Under the pieces are notes generated by a model. That model made no database searches, was not told the origin of the DNA, and saw nothing but the letters and a program-made list of their open reading frames with translations. DNA of 64,000 bases, from the NCBI GenBank assembly GCA_019203745.1, contig CP078104.1, forward strand, positions 1,687,001 to 1,751,000. The letters run 5' to 3'. Below, one piece after another: positions 9,706-19,589 of this stretch. This DNA is from Chryseobacterium sp. E1. Lineage in GTDB: Bacteria; Bacteroidota; Bacteroidia; Flavobacteriales; Weeksellaceae. How positions within the stretch are numbered: position 1 is the stretch's first letter; every line of letters begins with the position of its first letter. The position numbers were made by a program, and so were the translations under genes.

Positions 9706-10637
9706 TTACTTTTTTTGTTGTTTTTCTGCAAAAGCTATTGCCGCTTCCTTCACCCATGAATTTTCTCTTTGCGCTTTTCTCTTCGTTTCGATACGCTTTT
9801 TATTACAAGGTCCGTTTCCTTTTAAGATTTCCATGAACTCATCCCAGGAAGTTCTCCGAAATCGTAATGTTGCCTTTCCTCGTTCCATTTCAGATCTTTA
9901 TCCGGAATGGTTAATCCTAGAAATTCAGCCTGAGAAACGGTAACGTCAATAAACCTTTGACGAAGACTGTCATTACTTTCTCTTTTCACCCTATAATTCA
10001 TAGAGATTTTAGAGTTTGGCGAGCTGTCATCATTAGGACCGAACATCATCAGAGCCGGCCACCAGAAACGGTTTAACGAAGCCTGAGCCATTTCTTTCTG
10101 TTGTTTGGTACCACGACACAATGCCATAAGAATTTCATATCCCTGTCTTTGGTGGAAAGATTCTTCTTTACAGATCTTCACCATCGCTCTTGAATAAGGG
10201 CCGTAGGAGTTCCCCATCAGCATTACCTGATTCATAATAGCCGCTCCATCTACCAGCCAGCCGATAGCACCAATATCTGCCCAGCTTAATGTTGGATAAT
10301 TGAAGATACTTGAATACTTGGCTTTTCCTTCCAGCATATCATCATAAGTAGCGTCTCTGTCTGCTCTGATGCTTCCGTCTCCTAAGGTTTCAGTAGCTGA
10401 GTAAAGGTATAAACCATGTCCTGCCTCATCCTGAACTTTAGCCAGAAGTGCCATTTTTCTTCTCAATGAAGGTGCTCTGGAAATCCAGTTGGCTTCCGGC
10501 AACATTCCTACAATTTCAGAATGGGCATGCTGTGAAATCTGACGAACCAATAGTTTTCTGTAATCATCGGGCATTACATCTTTTGGTTCTACTTTATTTT
10601 CGTCATGTACGTATTGTACAAATTTTTCTAAGTCCAT
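9706..10637 (-). CDS. paaA: phenylacetyl-CoA 1,2-epoxidase catalytic subunit PaaA (one frame break)
   Basis: Diiron catalytic subunit that forms ring-1,2-epoxyphenylacetyl-CoA. Visible ferritin-like iron-binding elements include [14 protein letters not shown] (ExxH type) and [14 protein letters not shown] (second ExxH-type motif). The frame breaks near 9848 (one C missing in GAACTTCC/TGGGATG). After repair the protein is about 310 residues and ends [16 protein letters not shown]. The start [13 protein letters not shown] at 10637 is clear. It follows paaE across a 75-bp spacer with a palindrome. Confidence 0.92.
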
Positions 10638-10652
10638 TTTTTGTTTTTTTGT

Positions 10653-10697
10653 AAAATGTAAAAAGTATTAATGTATTCATGAATACAATTTACATTC
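10653..10697. repeat. palindromic spacer between paaE and paaA
   Basis: TGTATTCATGAATACA at 10672-10687 is a perfect 16-bp palindrome. It is flanked by AATGTAAAAAG on the left and ATTTACATT on the right, which extend the dyad imperfectly to about 45 bp. The segment TTTGTAAAATGTA at 10648-10660 recurs at 13232-13244 upstream of paaK, followed in both places by a close match to AAAGTATTAATG. It may be a hairpin that affects expression of paaA relative to paaE, or a dispersed intergenic repeat. Confidence 0.4.
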
Positions 10698-10712
10698 AAT
10701 CGTTAATACAAT

Positions 10713-11797
10713 TTAAACATCATAATTAAGCATCACCACATTGGTTGTCGGGTGACATTGACAGGTAAGAACGAAGCCTCTGGCTACTTCTTCTTCGGTA
10801 AGTGCGTAGTTTTTCTCCATAAAAACTTCTCCTTCCAAAACTTCCGCTTTACACGTACAGCACACTCCTCCTTTACATGCAAAAGGCACAGGAAGATTGT
10901 CTTTCAATGCTTTATCTAAGATACTCTCTTTTTTAGAATTAAGATGGAACGAATATTCATCATCATCAATAATTACCGTTACCATACTCTCAATATTGGC
11001 AATGGCCTTGAATTCATCACTCATTTCCTCCGTATTTTCTTCATCCGGAGCGGTGAAATACTCAAATAACACTTGAATAGCAGGTACTTTTTATCTTTCT
11101 TCAGGTAGTCTGCGATGCCTTTAATCATTTCTGCAGGTCCGCAAATGAAATAAGTAGCTTCTCTTACATCAATATCTGTGTATCTTTCAAATAGCTGCTC
11201 TAGTTTTTCAGAAGAAATTCTTCCTTCAAAAACAGGATCTTCATGTTTTTCACGGCTTACCAGATAAATCACCTTCAGTCTGCCATTGAAGTGTTCTACC
11301 AGCCTATCAATTTCAGCTTTTCTTAAAATATGATTCATGCTTCTGTTACTATAGAACAGGTAAGCATTACTGTTAGGTTCCTGATAAAGGCTTTCTTTAA
11401 TATTGGATAAAACAGGGGTAATTCCGCTTCCTGCAGCCAAACCAACGTAAGTTTTTACGTTTGTAGGATGATAAGAAGTATTAAAACCACCCATTGGAGG
11501 CATTACTTCCAGAATTTCATCCATGTGGAGATGCTCATTGAAATAGCCCGATACTTTTCCACCCTCAAGCAATTTCACCAATACTTCCAGTGTATTGCTT
11601 TTTTCACTCGGAGCATTACAGATAGAGTAAGAACGTCTTTCCTCATTTCCGTTGATCATCATTCGGAAATTCAGATATTGTCCTTGTTTGAACCTGAACT
11701 TATCTTTCAGTTCTTCAGGGATTTCCACGGCCACACTAACGGCTTCGGAAGTATCTTTCTGAACTTTAACTGTTTTAAGTTTATAAAATGAATTCAT
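10713..11797 (-). CDS. paaE: phenylacetyl-CoA epoxidase reductase PaaE (one frame break)
   Basis: NAD(P)H-dependent flavin/iron-sulfur reductase that feeds electrons to PaaABC. Order of domains: FAD domain with RRSYSICNAPS (about 55-65), NAD-binding domain with VGLAAGSGITPVLSNI and YFICGPAEMI, and a C-terminal plant-type 2Fe-2S ferredoxin with CKGGVCCTC followed by a fourth Cys in LTCQC. One A is missing near 11087, which splits the reductase from the ferredoxin part; the repaired length is about 361 residues, normal for PaaE. The start ATG at 11797 overlaps the end of paaK by 17 bp. Confidence 0.92.
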
Positions 11798-13110
11798 TAT
11801 TTTTAAGTATTCTATTAATTTTTCCACCTTCGCACTTCGGCAGGCTGTCCTGAGCATGAACTTTCACTTTCGTGGTGATTCCTACTCGCTTTTTTATTTC
11901 GTTTTCTATGTTTTTTCCGAAGTTTCCGACAAAATTAAAATAATCATCGGTATTTGCTTCTATTTTCTGTGTCTTTACCAGCTCATCATCAATTTCAACA
12001 TCAATATCCAAGGCAACACACATATGTTCTTTTCAATAGGCGTCAGATAGTAATTGGGCACCACTCCTCCACATAGGAAAAAGCATCTTCAATCTGGCTT
12101 GGATAGACATTTACTCCTCTTACGATCAGCATATCATCTGCTCTCCCGACAATGGGTTTCATTTTCACCATTGTTCTTTTGGCATTTTCATCATAGTAAA
12201 GACTTGTGATATCATTGGTCCAGTAACGAAGAAGCGGCATTGCTTTTTTCGTTAATGTTGTAATCACCAATACACCTTCTTCTCCGAAAGGAACCGGCTG
12301 TTTGGTAACCGGATCTAAAATTTCAGGGTAAAAATGATCTTCCCAGATATAAGAACCTCCTTTTTCTTCGAAATCTTCCATTGAAACTCCCGGACCGATA
12401 ATTTCGCTCAACCCATAGATATTAGTTGCATGAACACCTAATTTTTCTTCAATATGACCTCTGATAATTTCCGTCCATGGCTCTGAACCCAATACAGCAT
12501 ATTTAAGACTGATTTCATCTGCTGAAATTCCTCTTTTGGCAAATTCATCCGCAATAGTCAAAGCATAGGATGGAGAGCAGCAAATCACTTCCGGCTTAAA
12601 GTCTACAATCAGATCTACCTGTCTCGCCGTCATGCCTCCCGAAATAGGAAGAACACTCATCCCCAGTTTTTCTGCTCCGTAATGAAGTCCTAATCCTCCT
12701 GTGAAAATTCCATAACCATATGCATTGTGTAGCTGCATTCCCGGTTTAGCTCCCGCAGCATGTAAAGATCTTGCCACCACTTCGCTGAAAAGGTCCACAT
12801 CTTCTTTGGTATATCCTACCACTGTTGGTTTTCCCGTTGTCCCACTGGAACAGTGAATGCGCTGAAGCTCATTCTTAGGAACGGTAAATAAACCAAATGG
12901 ATAGTTATCTCTTAAATCCTGTTTGTAAGTAATAGGAAGTTTCCTGATATCTTCAATCGACCTTATATCCTGTGGAGATATTTGTAATTCATCAAATTTC
13001 TTTTTATAAAATTCCGATTTCTCTCCCAAATAGCCGATCAAGCTGATCAACCGATCGGATTGAAGCTGTCTCAACTGACCCAGCTCCAGATATTCAACTG
13101 CAAAATCCAT
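11781..13110 (-). CDS. paaK: phenylacetate-CoA ligase PaaK (one frame break)
   Basis: ATP-dependent activation of phenylacetate to phenylacetyl-CoA, the entry step of the pathway. The adenylate-forming core motif CSSGTTGKPTVVGYTKED is at about residue 93, with YGLSEIIGPGVSMEDFE and GRADDMLIVRGVNVYPSQIE further on, all typical of PaaK. One G is missing near 12064, so the last 80 residues (through TTKVKVHAQDSLPKCEGGKI) are in another frame; the repaired length is about 443. I choose MDFAVEYLELGQL at 13110; an ATG at 13125 lies inside the palindromic operator. Confidence 0.93.
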
Positions 13111-13118
13111 AAAACTAA

Positions 13119-13132
13119 CTAACATTTGTTAG
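13119..13132. promoter_or_regulatory. palindromic operator candidate in front of paaK
   Basis: CTAACATTTGTTAG is a perfect 5-bp inverted repeat around a 4-bp centre. It has the same length and outer bases as the pseudopalindrome I recall for the TetR-family PaaR of Thermus (CNAACGNNCGTTNG). It falls at the predicted transcription start, a position from which a bound repressor would block polymerase. The effector would be phenylacetyl-CoA if the regulator behaves like PaaR. Confidence 0.55.
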
Positions 13133-13135
13133 GTG

Positions 13136-13166
13136 TAAATTTAAAAAGATTTTATAAGCTGGCAAA
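13136..13166 (-). promoter_or_regulatory. predicted promoter of the paa operon
   Basis: On the minus strand TTTG (13163-13166) is followed after exactly 19 bp by TAAATTTA (13136-13143), one base off the Bacteroidota consensus TTTG-N19-TAnnTTTG. The start of transcription would fall at about 13129, about 20 bp before the paaK ATG and inside the CTAAC..GTTAG palindrome. Confidence 0.5.
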
Positions 13167-13171
13167 ATTTT

Positions 13172-13187
13172 TATGACTTTTGTCATA
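13172..13187. promoter_or_regulatory. second palindrome upstream of paaK (TATGAC-N4-GTCATA)
   Basis: TATGACTTTTGTCATA has 6-bp perfect arms and lies directly upstream of the predicted -33 box. Its half-site TATGAC reappears in the palindrome upstream of the tetR-type gene (13969-13984), with a different spacing. It could bind an activator or a second repressor dimer. Confidence 0.35.
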
Positions 13188-13284
13188 TTTTGAATGATTC
13201 TAAATAACAAGATACAAGCTTAATGCTTTCTTTTGTAAAATGTATAATGTAAAATGTATTAATGATTTTCCTTGTTAGGGCCTA

Positions 13285-13857
13285 TCAATGTTGGTTTCCC
13301 AGCAGACCATATAAGATTTTCTCTCTAATTTCATCGGTAATTTCATCAGTAGAATCACTGCTTCTTTTGAACCAGAAATAAGAATTGTTTAAAGTATGAA
13401 GAATAAATCTTGTGGTAAATGATGGTGATTTCAATTCCCAGTTTTCTGCAATGTAGATCTCGGAAATCAGTTTTTCAACTTCCTGTTGATAATTTTTCTT
13501 AACTCTACAAATTCGGGAAGCTTTTCTTCCAGATGTCTCCATTCATTAGAATAAATATGAGTAACATCACGATTTTTAAGAACAACGGATAAATGTTTAT
13601 CCAATAACAGATTCAGTTTTTGCCTTGGAGCAATATCCGTATTTTTCACTTCCTGAAGTTCATCGAAAACTCCTGCGCAATGCCAAAACAAATCCATTCC
13701 AGAATTTCTTCCTTTGAACGGATGTGTGCATACAGCGATGCTGCCTTGATATTGAGTTTCGTAGCCAGGTCTCTTACTGAACTCCCCATATACCCTTTCT
13801 CTTTGAAAAGCTCTACTGCTACGTCTAATATTTTCTCTGTTTTTCTTTTAGTTCCAT
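13285..13857 (-). CDS. TetR/AcrR-family transcriptional regulator (frame breaks)
   Basis: The N-terminus reads KILDVAVELFKEKGYMGSS, then VRDLATKLNIKAASLYAHI and RSKEEIL, a standard TetR DNA-binding helix-turn-helix. The rest is a helical ligand domain of about 130 residues. The frame breaks near the start (about 13820-13855), near 13666 and near 13498; single bases in A or T runs restore about 190 residues. It is the first gene upstream of paaK on the same strand, about 175 bp away, so it probably controls the paa operon, as PaaR does in other bacteria. The exact start codon is uncertain because of the first break. Confidence 0.75.
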
Positions 13858-14224
13858 CTGGTAAAATGCAAAAGTAATTATTCTAAAATAAAAAGCTGAA
13901 TTTTAACACTTACATCAAATAAATTCTCCCATTTTCATATCTGCCCGTTAGAAGTTCCTTCTCACAGTATGACTATTTAGTCATGGATTTCAAAGAAATA
14001 ATTACGAAATCGGAAATTTTGTCAAGTTAATTTTCCGTTAAAAATACAATATCCGGAAAATTTGTCCTATTTTTTTGTAAATTTAATAATTGAACACTTT
14101 TTGCGATACAGTCATCGAATAAATGATTAAATAATTGATGGCATTAAGAGACTGAGCCTCAAAATTTGGTTTCTTGATGTTTTTTAAACTAAACTTTGAA
14201 CACAATACCAAAAATATATAAAAT
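13858..14224. other. divergent intergenic region tetR-clpB
   Basis: 367 bp with no gene. It contains CAAAAGTA at 13869-13876 (TACTTTTG on the minus strand, an exact -7 TAnnTTTG box just before tetR) and the palindrome at 13969-13984. Before clpB the sequence TTTGGTTTCTTG...TAAACTTTG (about 14166-14200) resembles a promoter with a slightly long spacer. I see no CIRCE-like element. Confidence 0.4.
13969..13984. promoter_or_regulatory. palindromic operator candidate upstream of tetR
   Basis: ATGACTATTTAGTCAT has perfect 7-bp arms around TT. It is typical of TetR-family operators in form and lies about 110 bp upstream of the tetR start, between tetR and clpB. It may serve for autoregulation or for another regulator. 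Confidence 0.45.
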
Positions 14225-16817
14225 ATGAACTTAAACCAATATACAGTAAAATCACAGGAAGCCATCCAGGCAGCACAACAGCTTGCTATGGAATTGGGCA
14301 ACCAAAGTATTGAACCTCAACATCTCCTTGAAGGAATCTTTCAGGTGGATGAAAATATATCGCCTTTTTACTTAAAAATCTGAAGCAGACGCTAATTTAG
14401 TAAGAGAGCGCAACCGTGAAAATTTAGAAAAACTTCCAAAAGTACAGGAGGAAATATTTACCTTTCACAATCTGCCAACAAAGTATTATTGGACGCACCC
14501 AACATTGCCAAAAAAATGGGCGATGAATATGTAACGATTGAGCATTTATGGCTATCACTTCTTGAAACCAGCTCAGAAGTTTCCAAAATGTTGAAAGATA
14601 TGGGCGTAACCAAAAATCTGCTGGAAGGCGCTATAAAAGAATTAAGAAAAGGAAGTAAAGCAACTTCTGCAAGTTCAGAAGAAACCTACCAATCCTTAAA
14701 TAAATATGCTAAAAACTTCAATGAATTAGCAGCAGAAGGAAAACTGGATCCTGTAATCGGACGTGATGAAGAAATCAGAAGGGTTTTACAGATCCTTTCA
14801 AGAAGAACAAAAACAATCCAATCCTTATTGGGGAACCGGGTGTAGGTAAAACAGCCATTGCTGAAGGAATTGCCCACAGAATTATCAACGGTGACGTTCC
14901 TGAAAACCTGATGGATAAAACTTTATTCTCATTGGACATGGGAGCTTTGATCGCCGGAGCTAAATACAAGGGTGAGTTTGAAGAGCGTCTGAAATCCGTT
15001 GTGAATGAGGTCACACAAGTCTGACGGACAGATTATCCTTTTCATTGACGAAATCCACACTTTGGTAGGTGCTGGTGGTGGTGAAGGAGCTATGGATGCT
15101 GCCAATATCTTAAAACCAGCTTTGGCAAGAGGTGAACTGAGAGCGATTGGAGCAACCACTTTGAACGAATATCAAAAGTATTTTGAGAAAGATAAAGCGT
15201 TGGAAAGACGTTTCCAGAAAGTAATGGTGGAAGAACCGGATACTGAATCTGCAATTTCGATCCTTCGTGGTATTAAAGATAAATATGAAGCTCACCACAA
15301 GGTAAGAATCAAAGATGAGGCAATTATTGCAGCTGTAGAAATGTCGCAAAGATATATTTCAGACCGTTTCTTACCGGATAAAGCAATCGACCTTATTGAT
15401 GAAGCTTCTGCCAAGCTGAGAATGGAAATCAATTCCAAACCGGAAGAACTGGATGTTCTGGACAGAAGGCTGATGCAGCTGGAAATTGAACTGGCAGCCA
15501 TTTCAAGAGAAGGCAACCAAACCAAAATTGATCATCTGAAAGAAGATATTGCTAAAATTTCAGAACAGAGAAATGAGATCAATGCTAAATGGCTGAAAGA
15601 AAAGCAGAAAAGTGAAGATCTTACCCAGATCAAAAAAGATATTGAATCTCTGAAACTAGAGGCAGAAAGAGCTTCCAGAGCCGGAGATTATGCAAAAGTA
15701 GCCGAGATCCAATATGGAAAACTCCGTGAAAAAGAAGATGAGCTTGCCAAAGTGGAACTGGAAATGCAGAACCACCAGAACGAGCTGATCAAAGAAGAAG
15801 TAACTGCAGAAAACATCTCAGAAGTTATTGCGAAATGGACAGGCATTCCTGTTACCAAGTTACTGCAATCGGAAAGAGATAAATTGTTGAATCTGGAGTC
15901 AGAACTCCATCACAGAGTGGTGGGACAGGATGAAGCCATCGAAGCTGTGGCAGATGCTATCCGAAGAAACAGAGCCGGACTGAGTGATGACAAGAAACCT
16001 ATCGGATCTTTCTTATTCCTTGGGACAACCGGGGTCGGAAAAACAGAGCTTGCCAAAGCACTGGCAGAATTCCTGTTTGATGATGAAAATAATATGACAA
16101 GGATTGATATGAGTGAATATCAGGAACGTCACAGTGTTTCCAGACTGGTAGGTGCGCCTCCGGGATATGTAGGATATGATGAAGGCGGGCAGCTTACTGA
16201 AGCAGTGAGAAGAAGACCTTATTCTGTAGTACTTCTGGATGAGATTGAAAAAGCACACCCGGATGTTTTCAACACTTTGCTTCAGGTTCTTGATGACGGA
16301 CGTCTGACTGATAACAAGGGGCGTGTGGTGAATTTCAAAAATTCAATCATCATCATGACTTCGAATTTAGGATCCCATCTGATTCAGGAGAATTTTGAAA
16401 ACCTTACTGAGGAAAACCAGAATGAAGTTGTGGAAAAAACCAAAGATGAGGTTTTTGATTTACTGAAACAGACTTTACGTCCGGAATTCCTGAACAGAAT
16501 TGATGAGATCGTACTATTCCAGCCTTTAAGAAAAAAAAGAAATCGGAAAAATCGTTCAGTATCAGTTGAGAGGATTCAATGATATGTTAGCAAAACGAAA
16601 TATCATTATGACATTTACTCAGGATGCAGTAGATTATCTGATGGATAAAGGTTATGATCCGGCTTTCGGGGCAAGACCTCTAAAAAGAGTGATCCAGCAG
16701 GAAGTACTGAACAAGCTTTCTAAAGAAATCCTTGCAGGAAAAGTGAATGACGGAGACAGAATCACACTGGATTACTTTGTAGAAACAGGCCTGGTATTCA
16801 GACCTACCGAACAATAA
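14225..16817 (+). CDS. clpB: ATP-dependent chaperone ClpB (several frame breaks)
   Basis: Hsp104-type disaggregase that works with DnaK to rescue aggregated proteins. Start [18 protein letters not shown] begins the Clp-N domain. NBD1 has the Walker [10 protein letters not shown] and Walker B ILFIDEIH, then [21 protein letters not shown] charged coiled-coil M-domain spans about 410-530. NBD2 has [14 protein letters not shown] and [15 protein letters not shown]. Frames break near 14366, 14385, 14454, 14813, 15018 and 16537; each is a one-base change, and the rejoined 864 residues is the normal length. Six breaks in such a conserved gene argue for sequence error rather than decay. Confidence 0.93.
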
Positions 16818-17132
16818 ATAGTTTTTTTCATATACATTAATTTTTGTAGATGAGTGCTGTAGAGAAATCTGCGGCACTTATTTTTTTATATCAACATCTT
16901 TTGAGCAATTTATTTTCAATAAATAATAAATTCCATATAATTTCAAATTTTTAGGAAAAATATTCTTATTAAAAAATCCAATCAATAGCATATTTATTGA
17001 AAAACAACATCAACAATGTAAATATTTCATTCTAAACACAAACAAGTTAAATTTAACATAAAATAAAACGTGATTAATTAAATATATCGTATTGAAATTC
17101 CTCATATATTCGTTATACGAAAAACGAGATTT
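16818..17132. other. AT-rich intergenic region clpB-M43 protease
   Basis: 315 bp. It holds the clpB terminator (16853-16888) and then very AT-rich DNA. A possible promoter for the protease gene is TTG (17092-17094), 19 bp, TATACG (17114-17119), ending 13 bp before the ATG. TTCGTTATACGAA around 17110 forms a small dyad. I see no gene. Confidence 0.4.
16853..16888 (+). terminator. terminator of clpB
   Basis: AGTGCTGTAGA-GAAA-TCTGCGGCACT forms an 11-bp stem (two G-U pairs) with a GAAA tetraloop, followed by TTATTTTTTT. Confidence 0.8.
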
Positions 17133-18137
17133 ATGAAAAAAACAATTTTAGGAGTTTTAATCACACTCCTGGTTTCATGTAATAATAATGAAACAGAAAA
17201 TAGTACTCCAGAAAACACAAACATGGAAGAAACCAATATCACAGCCGGCAAAGAAGCCTTCTGCGGCTCTGATATTCTCAGAAAAAAACACCTTGCTGAA
17301 GATCCTGCAGCGATGCAGCGAATGCTTCAGATAGAAAGCCAAACTGCAAACTATATTGAACAGAAAAAAATGGGTAAAGTTTTAGCTGACGGAAGCGTAG
17401 AAATACCGGTTATCTTCAATGTCCTTTACACAAAGGCATCAAATAACGTGTCAGAAGCCAGAATAAATTCCCAAATAGATGTACTTAATAAAGCCTTTGC
17501 ATCTACTCATTCTGATATTTCTAAGATCCCTGCAGAATTTCAACCTGTAAATGCAGGAGATACCAAAATTAAATTCAGATTGGCGGGCATTAACAGAAAG
17601 TCGACAAAGACTTCCAGATGGGCACCGGATGATAAAATGAAAAAAGCATCTACAGGAGGAATGGACTCTACAGATCCTAACCAATATCTGAATATCTGGG
17701 TAGTTGATTATATGCCGTATCAGTCCGGATATGTCTTAGGATATGCTACTTTCCCGGAAGATGCAGGTCTTTGGAACGATGGCGTTGTTATGATGGACGA
17801 TTATGTGGGTGAAGGTGGTCCTGACGCCACTCATAACCAAGGAAGAGTAACAGTACACGAGGTTGGACATTATTTAAACCTCAGACATATTTGGGGAGAT
17901 GCCAACTGTGGTAACGACTTCGTAGATGACACACCTCAACAGATTACGAAACACTCCGGCGTGCCAACGTACCCCAGATACGAAACCTGCGGTGGAGTTT
18001 CACGCTCTGTAATGTTTATGAATTATATGGATTATTCTGACGAAACAACATTGTTTATGTTCACTCAACAACAAAACAGCAGAATGCAGGCTACCATCTC
18101 AGCATCCGGCCCTCGCGCAGGATTAAGAGTTCTGTAA
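17133..18137 (+). CDS. M43-family zinc metalloprotease lipoprotein, paralogue 1
   Basis: Predicted secreted or outer-membrane-anchored metalloprotease of the pappalysin/cytophagalysin (M43) family, 334 residues, frame intact. A lipoprotein signal ends at LLVSC (Cys about 16). A conserved Cys near residue 44 (EAFCGSDI) may be the propeptide cysteine switch known in M43. The zinc motif HEVGHYLNLRH starts at residue 242 and the Met-turn MNYMDY at about 298. It is closely related to the three proteases at 21-25 kb but lies on the other side of the two-component operon and has a different promoter. The substrate is unknown. Confidence 0.88.
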   Translation: MKKTILGVLITLLVSCNNNETENSTPENTNMEETNITAGKEAFCGSDILRKKHLAEDPAAMQRMLQIESQTANYIEQKKMGKVLADGSVEIPVIFNVLYTKASNNVSEARINSQIDVLNKAFASTHSDISKIPAEFQPVNAGDTKIKFRLAGINRKSTKTSRWAPDDKMKKASTGGMDSTDPNQYLNIWVVDYMPYQSGYVLGYATFPEDAGLWNDGVVMMDDYVGEGGPDATHNQGRVTVHEVGHYLNLRHIWGDANCGNDFVDDTPQQITKHSGVPTYPRYETCGGVSRSVMFMNYMDYSDETTLFMFTQQQNSRMQATISASGPRAGLRVL

Positions 18138-18153
18138 AAAAAAAAAAAAACAA

Positions 18154-18186
18154 AAAAGATCGCTTCTTCAAGCGATCTTTTTAATT
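18154..18186 (+). terminator. terminator after M43 paralogue 1
   Basis: AAAGATCGCTT-CTTC-AAGCGATCTTT is a perfect 11-bp stem with a CTTC loop and a following T run. An A-rich tract precedes it. Confidence 0.85.
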
Positions 18187-18335
18187 TTGGAATCTTCTTT
18201 TTTGGACAGGATATACATTGGAGGTTTTTTAAATCCCCACTCATTCTTTACAATATACAATCCGTAAAAACCCGGTAAAATTAACAGTATAATTCCCATT
18301 TTATCCATGTGTTTTCTAGAAAAATTTTCACGAAA

Positions 18336-18367
18336 TTTGCATATTAACTGAAATGTATATTATAAAC
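18336..18367 (+). promoter_or_regulatory. predicted promoter of the NarL-type two-component operon
   Basis: TTTG (18336-18339), 18 bp, then TATTATAAAC (18358-18367). The twelve bases TTTGCATATTAA are identical to those at the -33 region of M43 paralogue 2 (21180-21191), with the same 18-bp spacing to the TA box. Confidence 0.45.
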
Positions 18368-18377
18368 AACTAAAGCT

Positions 18378-18916
18378 ATGAGTACAGAATCAAACAACCC
18401 CCTACAATCAGGTGTCATGTCTAATAATCTTATTAAAGTTTTAGTAGACAATTACCGCCAGAATCACCTGACTGCTATTAAAAACAACTTAGGTATAGAA
18501 GATGCTCATTCTATATGGTTTGATCTTCCGAAACTGAAAAGGTTTATTGCAATGGTAGAAGCAGAAGCCCTTAAAACCAATCCCGACACTACCGATGAGG
18601 ATCTTGGAATCAGATTTTACTACGCTTCCTACCCTAAGGCTGAAAACTGGGATATCATGGCCTCTCATCCGGTACCAAAAGAATATGCTGAAAAACATAC
18701 ATTAGTGATGATTCCAACATTGAAAAGCACGAATGAGGACGGAAATGTTCTTCACTCTGACTTCAACACACTTCAGACCAGCGGCAGATCTTTAGGATTA
18801 AGTACTGCCAAAAGAGGAGGAACTTCCAATGACGGACCTTCAGATGATGATGGAACCATCGGTGAAAATCACGGACTGCTTATCCGCCATCAGCACCTAT
18901 GGGTGAATCTTATTAA
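18378..18916 (+). CDS. hypothetical protein, first gene of the two-component operon (one frame break)
   Basis: About 179 residues; I do not recognise the family. There is no signal peptide or membrane segment. The middle has a mixed alpha/beta look (LGIRFYYASYPK, HTLVMIPTLKST); the C-terminal part is polar and glycine-rich (SNDGPSDDDGTIGENHG) and ends LLIPPSAPMGESY after one C is restored near 18881. It starts 11 bp after the predicted promoter and ends 26 bp before the membrane-protein gene. It probably belongs to the same signalling unit, perhaps as a soluble sensor or input protein. Confidence 0.6.
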
Positions 18917-18942
18917 TTATCATTTATATTTCAAAACACAAC

Positions 18943-19589
18943 ATGACTGATTTCCAGGTATTTGTTCAAAACAGCATGCTTTTCTCCGAAGGACTTGCTG
19001 CATTCGTTGCATTTTTTTATATTACAGGCGTTTAAAAGAACTACAATGGAAGCTCCTTGTGGTGTATCTGGTTATCATTTTTCTGGGGAAGCATATAGTA
19101 AATGGGGATACTTTTCTCATGTTACCAAAGCCCAGTATTATAATTATCTTTTAATACCTATCCAGTTCATATTTTTATACTGGTTATATGCAGCAAAATC
19201 TTTAGGAAGACCCAAACTGTTTTGGATATTTTCGATTTTATATTTACTTTCATTTATTCCTAACGAATTGTATTTTACAAAAAAATAAAATAGTATTTGC
19301 CTTCAATTACACATTCGGATGCTTTATGCTGATGATTCTGGTAATCATGGAGTATTATAAACAAATTACTTCACAGGAAATTCTCAATTTTTATAAAAAC
19401 AAAATGTTTTATATTAACCTGGGAATTACACTGGCATATATAGGAACATTACCTTTCATGGCATTTATGTCACTTTTGGTAAAACACAAAGAGATCTGGG
19501 ACATTTATTTCAGTTATTTCCTGATCTCAGGATTCGTTTTGTATATTTTATTTGCAAGTTCATTCATATGGGGAAAACGGAGCTCTTAA
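18943..19589 (+). CDS. polytopic membrane protein upstream of the sensor kinase (frame breaks)
   Basis: Rejoined length is about 215 residues with roughly six hydrophobic segments (for example LIPIQFIFLYWLYAA, LFWIFSILYLLSFI, NLGITLAYIGTLPFMAFM, FLISGFVLYILFASSFIW). Breaks near 19018, 19083 and 19275 are each one base in T, G or A runs. The stop overlaps the kinase start by 22 bp. The kinase itself has only one short N-terminal membrane segment and no sensor domain, so this protein may be the membrane sensor partner. No catalytic motif is visible. Confidence 0.65.

Noticed and set aside
11781..12023. A separate small gene downstream of paaK
   Set aside because: It is the C-terminal domain of PaaK displaced by one missing G near 12064.
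14083..14301. Minus-strand open frame between tetR and clpB
   Set aside because: Overlaps the clpB start in antisense and the AT-rich control region; no support for a gene.
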